From Buttiauxella sp049686335 (GTDB lineage: Bacteria > Pseudomonadota > Gammaproteobacteria > Enterobacterales > Enterobacteriaceae): 64,000 nt of DNA. Positions 52,998 to 61,503 of the stretch are shown here, in pieces. Both the position numbers and the translations under genes were made by a program. Each line of letters opens with the position of its first letter. Within the stretch, counting starts at the first letter, position 1. The notes below the pieces were generated by a model. It saw nothing but the letters and a program-made list of their open reading frames with translations. It made no database searches and had not been told where the DNA came from. The stretch spans positions 620,001 to 684,000 of the forward strand of contig NZ_JBAVHX010000010.1 in assembly GCF_049686335.1 (NCBI RefSeq), written 5' to 3'.

Positions 52998-54070
52998 TAT
53001 TTGTCTCCCTTACGCAGTAAACCAATCACGCCACGGGGTAAAAAGAGGGTCACGAGGATGAAAATCAGGCCGAGAAACAGCTGCCAGTACTCCGGCACGG
53101 CCATGGTGAAGTAGCTTTTTGCACCGTTGACCAAACCCGCGCCGAGGATTGGGCCAATCAAGGTGCCGCGCCCACCCAAAGCCACCCAAATAGCCGCTTC
53201 GATGGAGTTGGTCGGTGACATTTCACCGGGGTTGATAATCCCCACTTGCGGGACATATAACGCCCCCGCCAGGCCGCATAGCACGGCGGATAACGTCCAC
53301 ACCAACAGTTTAAAACCTCGTGGATCGTAGCCGCAGAATACCAGGCGATTTTCCGCATCGCGCACCGCCGTTAGCACCCGGCCAAACTTGCTGCGCGCCA
53401 GGGCAAAACCGATGCCAAGACTTGCGATAAGCAGCAAAACCGTGGCGATAAACAAGCCGATGCGCGTACTGGTGGCCGTTATTGGCATCCCGAGCAGCGT
53501 GGTAAAACCGGTAAAACCGTTGTTGCCGCCAAATCCGGTTTCATTACGAAAGAACAGCAACATTCCAGCGTAAGTCAGCGCCTGGGTCATGATGGAGAAA
53601 TAGACGCCTTTAATTTTTGAGCGGAAGGCAAAGAAGCCAAACACCAGTGCCAGCACCCCTGGCACCAGCACAATCAACGCCAGCGCCCAGGCAAAATGCT
53701 GCGTTCCCCACCAGAACCACGGCAACGCATCCCAGGATAAAAATGACATAAACGCCGGCAGCCCGTCACCCGCAGCCTGGCGCATCAGGTACATACCCAT
53801 CGCATAACCGCCAAGGGCAAAGAAAATCCCATGGCCCAATGAGAGCAGCCCGGCATATCCCCACACCAAATCCAGTGCGATGGCGACTACGGCGTAACAG
53901 AGAATTTTGCCGACCAGCGTCAGGGTATAGGTCGACAGGCTCAGGGGATGGCTGGCGGGCAACAGCGTCAGAAACGGCAACGTTAGCATCAGCACGACCA
54001 TCAGCGATCCCAATACCCGCGACAAACGCGGCGCTTTGCGGGTCAGCGTTAAAGTTAGCGGCTGGCTCAT
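52997..54070 (-). CDS. urtC: urea ABC transporter permease UrtC
   Basis: A 357-residue LivM-like permease with about ten membrane segments. Family features are DLVWGYAGLLSLGHGIFFALGG and VALGGRGTLIGPILGAGLVNGA. Its ATG overlaps the urtB stop as TGATG, so translation is coupled. Forms the channel with UrtB in the inner membrane. Confidence 0.95.
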   Translation of the reverse strand: MSQPLTLTLTRKAPRLSRVLGSLMVVLMLTLPFLTLLPASHPLSLSTYTLTLVGKILCYAVVAIALDLVWGYAGLLSLGHGIFFALGGYAMGMYLMRQAAGDGLPAFMSFLSWDALPWFWWGTQHFAWALALIVLVPGVLALVFGFFAFRSKIKGVYFSIMTQALTYAGMLLFFRNETGFGGNNGFTGFTTLLGMPITATSTRIGLFIATVLLLIASLGIGFALARSKFGRVLTAVRDAENRLVFCGYDPRGFKLLVWTLSAVLCGLAGALYVPQVGIINPGEMSPTNSIEAAIWVALGGRGTLIGPILGAGLVNGAKSYFTMAVPEYWQLFLGLIFILVTLFLPRGVIGLLRKGDK

Positions 54071-55560
54071 CAGTCAATCACCCTTCCTTTCAGAGCGAAC
54101 AGGCCTTGCGGGCGTTTCTGAATAAACAGAATGATCAGCACAAGGATGAGGATTTTTCCGAGCACCGCGCCAATTTGTGGCTCGAGGATTTTGTTGAAAA
54201 TCCCCAGCCCAAAAGCGGCGGCGACGGTGCCTGCCAGTTGGCCAACGCCACCGAGCACCACCACCAGGAAGGAGTCAATAATGTAGCCCTGGCCCAGTTC
54301 CGGGCCGACGTTACCCAGCTGTGAAAGTGCCACGCCCCCAAGACCGGCGATCCCTGAACCCAGACCAAACGCCAGCATATCTACCCTTCCGGTTGGCACA
54401 CCGCAGCAAGCCGCCATCGCACGGTTTTGCGTCACTGCGCGCACATTCATCCCCAAACGAGTTTTATTGAGCAACAACCAGGTAAACAGCAACACCAGCA
54501 TCACGAAGCCAATCACCACCAGACGGTTCCACGGTAGAATCAGATTCGGCAGCACCTGCACGCCACCTGAAAGCCAGGCCGGATTCGCCACTTCCATGTT
54601 TTGTGCGCCAAACACCATGCGCACGATTTGTATCAGCATCAGGCTGATACCCCAGGTTGCGAGCAGGGTTTCCAGCGGGCGACCATAAAGATGGCGAATA
54701 ATGGTGCGCTCAAGCGCCATACCAATCCCGGCGGTCATGGCGAACGCCACCGGGAGCGCGACAATCGGGTAAATCGTCAGCCAGCCCGGCGCGTAATGCT
54801 GAAAGGCACTTTGCACCATCCACGCCGAATACGCGCCCAGCATCAGCATTTCGCCATGCGCCATATTAATCACGCCCAGCAAGCCATAAGTGATCGCCAG
54901 CCCCAGCGCGGCTAACAGCAAGATCGAGCCCAGAGAAAGCCCCATAAACGCCTGGCCGAGAATGTCGCCGAGCATGAGACGATGCTGGATTTTTTTCAGC
55001 CCTTCCGCTGCGGCTTTTCGCACCTGTTCGTTTGACTCGGTTTGCGGATCGGTGAGCGGTTTGAGCAGCGCCTGGGTATCCGGGTCGCTGGAATGGCTCA
55101 ACAGTTCAACCGCGTTCAGGCGCACTTTGGCGTCGGTACTGGTGAGTTGCAGGCGTGCCACCGCACCTTCAAGAGCGGTACGGACATTCTCGTCCTGCTC
55201 CACTTTAAGTCGTTGTTGTAACAGCGGAAGCAAATCCGGTTGCGCCTCACGCTGGAGGGTTTTCGCAGCCTGCAAACGCTGCGTGACGTTGTCACTGACT
55301 AACTGATGGCTGGCCAGTGCGCTGCCAGCAAGAATGCGTAGCCGGTTAGTCAGGCGAACTTTTTTATCGTTAATCACCAGATTTTCTTGCGCCAGAGCGT
55401 TGAGTAACGGTAAACGCTTTGCATCCGGTGCAGCCGCCCAGTTTTGCAGCAGTTTGGCCTGTTGGGTGCGGTTTGCTGCGGCAAAATCCTCAGCATCTCC
55501 GGCATGAGCGAAACACGGCAGCAGCCAGGCTATGATTAGCAGCCAGCGGACAAATTTCAT
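54070..55560 (-). CDS. urtB: urea ABC transporter permease UrtB
   Basis: A 496-residue LivH-like permease. A signal-like helix and an N-terminal periplasmic helical-repeat region (to about residue 195) precede the membrane domain of about eight helices, as is usual for proteobacterial UrtB. Signatures include GLLGVINMAHGEMLMLGAYS and SFLVVVLGGVGQLAGT. Partner of UrtC. Between urtA and urtB is a 116-base spacer holding an inverted repeat pair. Confidence 0.95.
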   Translation of the reverse strand: MKFVRWLLIIAWLLPCFAHAGDAEDFAAANRTQQAKLLQNWAAAPDAKRLPLLNALAQENLVINDKKVRLTNRLRILAGSALASHQLVSDNVTQRLQAAKTLQREAQPDLLPLLQQRLKVEQDENVRTALEGAVARLQLTSTDAKVRLNAVELLSHSSDPDTQALLKPLTDPQTESNEQVRKAAAEGLKKIQHRLMLGDILGQAFMGLSLGSILLLAALGLAITYGLLGVINMAHGEMLMLGAYSAWMVQSAFQHYAPGWLTIYPIVALPVAFAMTAGIGMALERTIIRHLYGRPLETLLATWGISLMLIQIVRMVFGAQNMEVANPAWLSGGVQVLPNLILPWNRLVVIGFVMLVLLFTWLLLNKTRLGMNVRAVTQNRAMAACCGVPTGRVDMLAFGLGSGIAGLGGVALSQLGNVGPELGQGYIIDSFLVVVLGGVGQLAGTVAAAFGLGIFNKILEPQIGAVLGKILILVLIILFIQKRPQGLFALKGRVID

Positions 55561-55584
55561 GGGCGTCTCCTTTATGCGATCGAT

Positions 55585-55670
55585 CCCCTCTCCCTTGAGG
55601 GAGAGGGTTAGGGTGAGGGGGATTAGCGACGGACGCCCTCACCCCGGCCCTCTCCCCAGGAGAGGGAGAA
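55585..55670. repeat. inverted pair of CCCTCACC/CTCTCCC palindromic repeats (urtA-urtB spacer)
   Basis: One element (CCCCTCTCCCTTGAGGGAGA...GGTGAGGGG) at 55585-55620 faces a second (CGCCCTCACCCCGGCCCTCT...) at 55634-55670 in inverted order. The spacer folds into strong hairpins and could limit read-through from urtA into urtB, which makes the binding protein more abundant. Confidence 0.8.
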
Positions 55671-55676
55671 AACGCG

Positions 55677-56948
55677 CTAGTTGCTCGCCATTTTCACAGG
55701 CTCTTCAGATTTCTTGTCGTTGCCGGTGATGAACGGGCTCCACGGTTGGGCGCGAACCGGACCTTCGGTTTGCCACACCACGTTGAACTGGCCATTACCC
55801 TCGATTTCACCAATCATCACCGGTTTGTGCAGATGGTGGTTGGTGGCGTCCATGGTCAGGGTAAATCCAGACGGAGCTTTGAAGGTTTGACCCGCCATCG
55901 CGGCGCGGACTTTATCAACATCAGTGGTACCGGCTTTTTCCACCGCTTGCGCCCACATATGGATACCGACATAGGTCGCTTCCATCGGATCGTTGGTCAC
56001 TACGGTGTCAGCATTCGGCAGTTTGTGGGCTTTGGCATAAGCTTTCCATTCGGCGACAAACGCTTTGTTGGTTGGGTTATCAACCGACTCGAAGTAGTTC
56101 CATGCCGCCAGATTGCCGACCAACGGTTTGGTGTCGATGCCGCGCAACTCCTCTTCACCCACCGAGAACGCCACAACCGGTACATCGGTCGCTTTCAGGC
56201 CCTGGTTTGCCAGTTCTTTGTAGAACGGTACGTTGGAATCGCCATTGATGGTGGAGATCACTGCGGTTTTGCCACCGGCGGAGAATTTCTTGATATTGGA
56301 GACGATGGTCTGGTAATCGCTGTAACCAAACGGGGTGTAAACTTCTTCAATGTCTTTATCCTGCACGCCTTTGGAGTGCAGGAACGCACGCAGGATCTTA
56401 TTGGTGGTGCGCGGATAGACGTAATCGGTGCCCAGCAGGAAGTAACGTTTTGCCGCCCCGCCATCTTCGCTCATCAGATATTCCACCGCCGGGATCGCCT
56501 GCTGATTAGGTGCCGCGCCGGTATAGAACACGTTTGGCGACATCTCTTCACCTTCGTATTGCACCGGATAGAACAGCAAACCGTTCAGCTCTTCAAACAC
56601 CGGCAGCACCGACTTACGCGAAACCGATGTCCAACACCCAAACACCACGGCCGCTTTGTCCTGGCTCAGTAACTGACGCGCCTTTTCAGCGAACAACGGC
56701 CAGTTAGACGCCGGGTCGACTACCACCGGTTCGAGTTGTTTACCGAGCACACCGCCTTTAGCGTTAATGTCGGCAATGGTCATCAGCGCCACGTCTTTTA
56801 ATGGCGTTTCAGAAATAGCCATCGTGCCGGATAGCGAATGCATAATGCCGACTTTAATGGTGTCTGCGGCCTGCGCATTAAAGGCCAAACCCATGCTGAT
56901 GACAGACGCGGAGAGCGCGAAGGCTTTGATGAAGGTGCGACGTTGCAT
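55677..56948 (-). CDS. urtA: urea ABC transporter substrate-binding protein UrtA
   Basis: A 423-residue periplasmic protein with an N-terminal twin-arginine-like signal (MQRRTFIKAFALSASVISMG) ending at about residue 27 (NAQA). The mature part is the Type I amide-binding fold: IKVGIMHSLSGTMAISETPL, VVFGCWTSVSRKSVLPVFEE, YEGEEMSPNVFYTGAAPNQQ. It captures urea for UrtBCDE. The Tat-type signal suggests folding before export, as also known for UrtA homologues. It begins 23 bases after gntR on the same strand. Confidence 0.96.
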   Translation of the reverse strand: MQRRTFIKAFALSASVISMGLAFNAQAADTIKVGIMHSLSGTMAISETPLKDVALMTIADINAKGGVLGKQLEPVVVDPASNWPLFAEKARQLLSQDKAAVVFGCWTSVSRKSVLPVFEELNGLLFYPVQYEGEEMSPNVFYTGAAPNQQAIPAVEYLMSEDGGAAKRYFLLGTDYVYPRTTNKILRAFLHSKGVQDKDIEEVYTPFGYSDYQTIVSNIKKFSAGGKTAVISTINGDSNVPFYKELANQGLKATDVPVVAFSVGEEELRGIDTKPLVGNLAAWNYFESVDNPTNKAFVAEWKAYAKAHKLPNADTVVTNDPMEATYVGIHMWAQAVEKAGTTDVDKVRAAMAGQTFKAPSGFTLTMDATNHHLHKPVMIGEIEGNGQFNVVWQTEGPVRAQPWSPFITGNDKKSEEPVKMASN

Positions 56949-56971
56949 AATGTGTGTACCCCAGTTCCGAA

Positions 56972-57655
56972 TTATCGAATAACCCCATGCTTCGCTTGCT
57001 GAAGCATATGGAGAGTAATTTGACGAACCTCTTTCTGACTTGCGGCTATATGGTCGTGTAAGCGGGTTTGCGCCTCCTGAAGTTGGCGGTTCAAAATGGC
57101 GAGCAAAATTTGCCCATGCTCGAGATATGTGGCACTGACGCGTGGACGTTGAGTAAAGTCCAGGCGCCGCACAATTCGGATCTTTTCGGTAATGTCGCGA
57201 TGCACACGCGCCATTTCCGGGTTACCTGTCGCTTCAACCAGCGTCATATGAAAAACTTCGTCGTGGCTGGCGACTTCTGCGCCATCCGCCAGGGGCGGCG
57301 CATCAAGCCAGAATTGCCTGAGCGCCTGCAATGGCAGCGGGTGTACTTCTGCAGGGAAGTTGCACAGGCGTTTTACTGCCTCGAGTTCCAGCACGATGCG
57401 CAGATCGTAAAGCGATTCCAGATGATCAAAATCCACCGCTTTAATCTGCCAACCGCTACGTGACTGGACTTCGACATACCCTTCTTGCTCCAGCGCATAC
57501 AACGCCTGACGAACCGGCGTCCGGCTGGCCGCCATGCGCAGCGCGATATCGTTTTCGCTAAAGCGATCGCCTGGCAGTAACTGGAAATCGAAAATTTCCT
57601 GTTTCAAGTGGCGATAGATGCGCTCGGCGATGGCTTGTGGTTTTTTTATTTGCAC
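56972..57655 (-). CDS. GntR-family (FCD/FadR-type) regulator in the urea operon
   Basis: A 227-residue GntR protein from a GTG start (VQIKKPQAIAERIYRHLK). The N-terminal winged helix has GDRFSENDIALRMAASRTPVRQ and the rest is the FCD effector domain (HDEVFHMTLVEATGN, metal-ligand histidines). It lies between uca and urtA in the same direction and is likely to control transport or both parts of urea use; possible ligands are urea or allophanate (inference). The start has a poor ribosome binding site. Confidence 0.9.
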   Translation of the reverse strand: MQIKKPQAIAERIYRHLKQEIFDFQLLPGDRFSENDIALRMAASRTPVRQALYALEQEGYVEVQSRSGWQIKAVDFDHLESLYDLRIVLELEAVKRLCNFPAEVHPLPLQALRQFWLDAPPLADGAEVASHDEVFHMTLVEATGNPEMARVHRDITEKIRIVRRLDFTQRPRVSATYLEHGQILLAILNRQLQEAQTRLHDHIAASQKEVRQITLHMLQQAKHGVIR

Positions 57656-57660
57656 AGGAG

Positions 57661-57850
57661 CGCCCTCACCCTAACCCTCTCCCCCAGGAGAGGGGACAGA
57701 TTGGTGTTTTCCTTCTCCCCCAACGATGGGTTTTCTCCTTCTCCCCCAGCAAAGGTCGAACGATTGGTTTTCTCCTTCTCCCCAGCAAAGGTCGAACGAT
57801 TGGTTTTCTCCTTCTCCTGGGGGAGAAGGCCGGGATGAGGGCGTCCATAA
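57661..57850. repeat. inverted CCCTCACC/CTCTCCC repeat pair framing short tandem repeats (uca-gntR spacer)
   Basis: The outer ends (CGCCCTCACCCTAACCCTCT and, inverted, AGGCCGGGATGAGGGCGTCC) belong to the same family as those at 55585-55670. Between them is a 36-37-base unit, GATTGGTTTTCTCCTTCTCC with a CCCAGCAAAGGTCGAAC tail, in about three to four copies. It fills the spacer between uca and gntR and can form long hairpins. Confidence 0.8.
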
Positions 57851-57857
57851 CCCAACA

Positions 57858-60800
57858 TCACACCGCATCCAGCCACAACAACGCATCACCCGGCCCAACC
57901 TGGCGGCCTTGCTGGCAACTGATGCGCAATACGGTGCCATCGCAAGGTGCGGCGACCATCAACTCCATCTTCATCGCTTCCACCACAATCAGCGGCTCGC
58001 CCTGCTTCACCACCTGCCCCGGTTCAACGAGGATCTTCCAGATATTGCCGTTCAGATCCGCGCTCACCAGATGGCCCTCCTGATCCTCATTCACCTCAGG
58101 TTCGGCAAGCATGGCGTTTTCAACAGCAGCGCTTTCCTGCTCTTTCCAGTTCGCGACTTCAAGGTTAAATGCGGACTGCTGACGCTTGCGGAAATCCGCG
58201 ATGTCATCGGCGTTGTCATTGAGGAACTGCTGGTATTGGGCGAAATCGAACTCCACTTCTTCAACTCGTACCTGCGCGCGCCCTTCGCGGAAGGCGCTGC
58301 GAAACTCCGTCAGTTCGTCCTCCGTTACCGGATAAAATCGTACCTGGTCGAAGAACTTCAGCAGCCACGGCTCATCGCCAAACTGTTCGTTCTTAAGCCG
58401 CTTATTTTTAAGGAAAGTATTCCAGATAGGCACCGTGCGCCCCACCAGTTGGTATCCACCTGGTGAATCCATGCCGTAGATGCACATATACATGCCGCCA
58501 ATCCCAACGGTGCCTTCGGCAGTCCAGGTGCGTGCGGGGTTATATTTCGAGCTCAGCAAGCGGTGGCGAGGATCAAGCGGCACCGCACAAGGTGCGCCGA
58601 GATACACATCCCCAAGACCGAGCACCAGATAGCTGGCGTCAAACAGGATCTGTTTCACCTCATTGCGATGCGCGAGACCATTGGTGCGCTGAATGAAATC
58701 GACGTTATTCGGAAGCCACGGCGCCTCTGCCCGCACGGTTTCTTTGTAACGCTCAACAGCCGCCAGCGTAGCGCTGTCCTCAAAGGCCATCGGCAGATGG
58801 ACAATGCGTGACGGGATTTTGAGCTTCGTGACATCGCCGAGCTGTTTTTCCAGCCCGAGCAGTAACGTCAGCAGTTGCGACTGAGAAATGTGCTGGCTGT
58901 CGTAACGCACCTGCAACGAACGGACGCCTGGCGAAAGCTCTTCAATACCCGAGATCCCGGTCTGTTTGATGGCTTTCATCAGCAGATAAATTCGCAGGCG
59001 CAGCGCCAGATCCAGCACGTTGTCGCCGTATTCGATTAGCAGGTAATTATCCCCCGCCTGGCGATAAACCACCGCCGGAAAATCGCTTTCAGCCGCCAGT
59101 TCCGCCAGCACTGCCGCACTGGAGGTGGTGGTCGGCGTAATCGACGGATGCAAATCCGGCAGCGTTAGCACATGCAACAAATTGGTGACCGCCACGTCCT
59201 GGGCGATCTCCAGCGATTGTGCGTGTTCGAAGGTAATCGCGTGGAAGCGAATACGGTCGCCAGGTTTCACCTGCCCGACTTTCCACAGTTCCGCTTTGGC
59301 GATGGTGACCGGGCAAACAAATCCGCCGAGGCTTGGGCCATCGCGGGTCAGGATCACCGGGAAATCACCGGTAAAATTCACCGCGCCAATCGCATATTCG
59401 CAGTCATGAACGTTGGAAGGATGCAGCCCGGCTTCTCCTCCATCGGCACGCGTCCACTCAGGTTTCGGGCCGATTAAACGCACACCGAGGCGGTTGGAGT
59501 TGTAGTGAACCTGCCACTCAGACTCAAAGAAGGTCTGCATGGATTCGGGCGTAAAGAAATCCGGCGCACCGTGCGGGCCATACAGCACGCCGATCTCCCA
59601 GACATCGCTGTATTGTGGGATCACCGCCGGTTCTGGCGTTTGCGGCAGTGAAATCGGTGCAGGCGTGGTGCAGGCTGGTAGGCACGGCTGGGAAATCGCC
59701 AGCACATCCGCCACGCGCAAAGTACGACCGGCATGGCCGCCAAACTGCCCAAGGGCAAACGTCGAACGGCTGCCGAGATACACCGGCACATCTAACCCGT
59801 TGCGCACCGCCAGATAGGTGCGGCAACCGGAAGTCGCACGCCCCAGTTTTAGCGTCTGCCCTGCTTTCACAATCACCGGCTGCCAGTATGCAACCGCTTC
59901 ATCATCCAGTGTTGCCGGGCAATCAGCGCCGGTTAACGCGATTATCGCATCGCTGTGAAAACGCAGCGTCGGGCCTTGCAGGGTAAATTCCAGACCGGCG
60001 GCTGACGGATGGTTGCCGACAATGCGGTTGGCGAGGCGAAACGCAAAATCGTCCATTGGGCCGGATGGCGGCACGCCAATATCCCAGTAACCGAGGCGGC
60101 CCGGGCTGTCCTGCACGCTACTCCACGTACCCGGCTCCAGCACTTCAATGGCGTGCGCCTGATAGACGACGGTATCGAGCATGCGCGTCCACATCACGCC
60201 GGCCTTAAATTCAGCCAGTTGGACGATTTGACGCAGGTAGTCGAGATTGGTGGCGATACCGTGTAAACGCGTGGCTGCCAGCGCCGCGTTCAGTTTACTT
60301 AACGCCTGCTGACGATCGTCGCCGTGGACGATCACTTTGGCGATCATCGGATCATAGAACGCACTGACTTCGCAGCCGGTACTCACCCAACCGTCCACAC
60401 GCACATCATCCGGGAAGAACACGTCCGTCAACACGCCCGGAGCTGGCTGGAAGTTTTTCAGTGCGTCTTCGGCGTAGATGCGCACTTCTATCGCAGCCCC
60501 TTTCGGTGCTTGCGCCATGCGCTGCCAGTCGAGCGTGACACCCGCCGCCACGTTAATCATGCTTTCAATCAGATCAAGCCCGGTGACCATTTCAGTGACG
60601 GGATGTTCAACCTGCAAACGGGTATTCACTTCGAGGAAGTAAAAGGCATCACGCGAGGCGTCGTAGATAAACTCCACGGTACCGGCGCTGCGGTAATTCA
60701 CCGATTCGCCAAGTGCTACGGCTGCGGCATGAATAGCTTCACGCGTGGCGTGCGGCAAGTTTGGTGCAGGCGTCTCTTCAACCACTTTCTGGTTGCGGCG

Positions 60801-61493
60801 TTGCAGCGAACAATCGCGCTCGCCCAGCGCCACCACGTTGCCTTTGCCATCACCAAAAATCTGCACTTCGAGATGACGGGCGCGGTCAACAAAACGCTCG
60901 ATAAACACGCCATCGTCGCTGAAAAACTGCTGTCCCATGCGCTTCACGCTGGACCAGGCATCAATCAATGCAATTTCATCGTCACAACGAGTCAGCCCAA
61001 TGCCCCCGCCACCGGCGGTGGTTTTCAGCATCACCGGATAGCCAATTTCCGCCGCTGCCAGTTGCGCTTCTTGTAGCGTCAGCAACAGGCCGGTACCCGG
61101 CGTCATCGGCACATCGGCTTTAAAGGCCAGTTCACGGGCGCGATGTTTCAGGCCAAAATCGCGGATTTGCCCAGGGGTTGGGCCGATGAAAACCAGACCG
61201 TTATCCACGCAGGCCTGCGCAAATTCGGCGCGTTCGGACAAAAATCCGTAACCCGGGAAAATCGCCTGAGCGCCTGAAGTAAGAGCGGCGGCAATGATTT
61301 TCTCAATATCGAGATAGCTTTCAGATGCCTTTTCGCCACCCAGCGCCATGGCAACATCGGCGTCCAACACATGTTGGGCGTTAGCGTCTGGTTCGGAGTA
61401 AACCGCGACACTGGCGATACCCATTTTCTTCAGCGTTTTTATCGCGCGAACGGCGATTTCACCGCGGTTTGCTATCAATACTGAGCTAAACAT
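57858..61493 (-). CDS. uca: biotin-dependent urea carboxylase
   Basis: From the ATG at 61493 (GAGGAG nine bases upstream) the protein has 1,211 residues. Order: biotin carboxylase (1-450, with LKTTAGGGGIGLTRCDDE and the ERDCSLQRRNQKVVEETPAP segment), a KipA-type carboxyltransferase domain (about 460-770), a KipI-type domain (about 800-1000) and a C-terminal biotinyl domain with EAMKMELM near 1174, Lys being the biotin site. It carboxylates urea to allophanate with ATP and bicarbonate. Ten bases after atzF, forming the urea amidolyase pair, which yeast has as one fused protein (Dur1,2). Confidence 0.96.
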   Translation of the reverse strand: MFSSVLIANRGEIAVRAIKTLKKMGIASVAVYSEPDANAQHVLDADVAMALGGEKASESYLDIEKIIAAALTSGAQAIFPGYGFLSERAEFAQACVDNGLVFIGPTPGQIRDFGLKHRARELAFKADVPMTPGTGLLLTLQEAQLAAAEIGYPVMLKTTAGGGGIGLTRCDDEIALIDAWSSVKRMGQQFFSDDGVFIERFVDRARHLEVQIFGDGKGNVVALGERDCSLQRRNQKVVEETPAPNLPHATREAIHAAAVALGESVNYRSAGTVEFIYDASRDAFYFLEVNTRLQVEHPVTEMVTGLDLIESMINVAAGVTLDWQRMAQAPKGAAIEVRIYAEDALKNFQPAPGVLTDVFFPDDVRVDGWVSTGCEVSAFYDPMIAKVIVHGDDRQQALSKLNAALAATRLHGIATNLDYLRQIVQLAEFKAGVMWTRMLDTVVYQAHAIEVLEPGTWSSVQDSPGRLGYWDIGVPPSGPMDDFAFRLANRIVGNHPSAAGLEFTLQGPTLRFHSDAIIALTGADCPATLDDEAVAYWQPVIVKAGQTLKLGRATSGCRTYLAVRNGLDVPVYLGSRSTFALGQFGGHAGRTLRVADVLAISQPCLPACTTPAPISLPQTPEPAVIPQYSDVWEIGVLYGPHGAPDFFTPESMQTFFESEWQVHYNSNRLGVRLIGPKPEWTRADGGEAGLHPSNVHDCEYAIGAVNFTGDFPVILTRDGPSLGGFVCPVTIAKAELWKVGQVKPGDRIRFHAITFEHAQSLEIAQDVAVTNLLHVLTLPDLHPSITPTTTSSAAVLAELAAESDFPAVVYRQAGDNYLLIEYGDNVLDLALRLRIYLLMKAIKQTGISGIEELSPGVRSLQVRYDSQHISQSQLLTLLLGLEKQLGDVTKLKIPSRIVHLPMAFEDSATLAAVERYKETVRAEAPWLPNNVDFIQRTNGLAHRNEVKQILFDASYLVLGLGDVYLGAPCAVPLDPRHRLLSSKYNPARTWTAEGTVGIGGMYMCIYGMDSPGGYQLVGRTVPIWNTFLKNKRLKNEQFGDEPWLLKFFDQVRFYPVTEDELTEFRSAFREGRAQVRVEEVEFDFAQYQQFLNDNADDIADFRKRQQSAFNLEVANWKEQESAAVENAMLAEPEVNEDQEGHLVSADLNGNIWKILVEPGQVVKQGEPLIVVEAMKMELMVAAPCDGTVLRISCQQGRQVGPGDALLWLDAV

Positions 61494-61503
61494 AGTCTTC
61501 TCC

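Noticed and set aside
55746..56672. 308-codon plus-strand frame inside urtA.
   Set aside because: Shadow of the strong minus-strand urtA gene; composition is His/Arg-rich nonsense with no family match.
60324..61076. 250-codon plus-strand frame inside the urea carboxylase gene.
   Set aside because: Antisense shadow of a conserved enzyme; no start signal or recognisable content.
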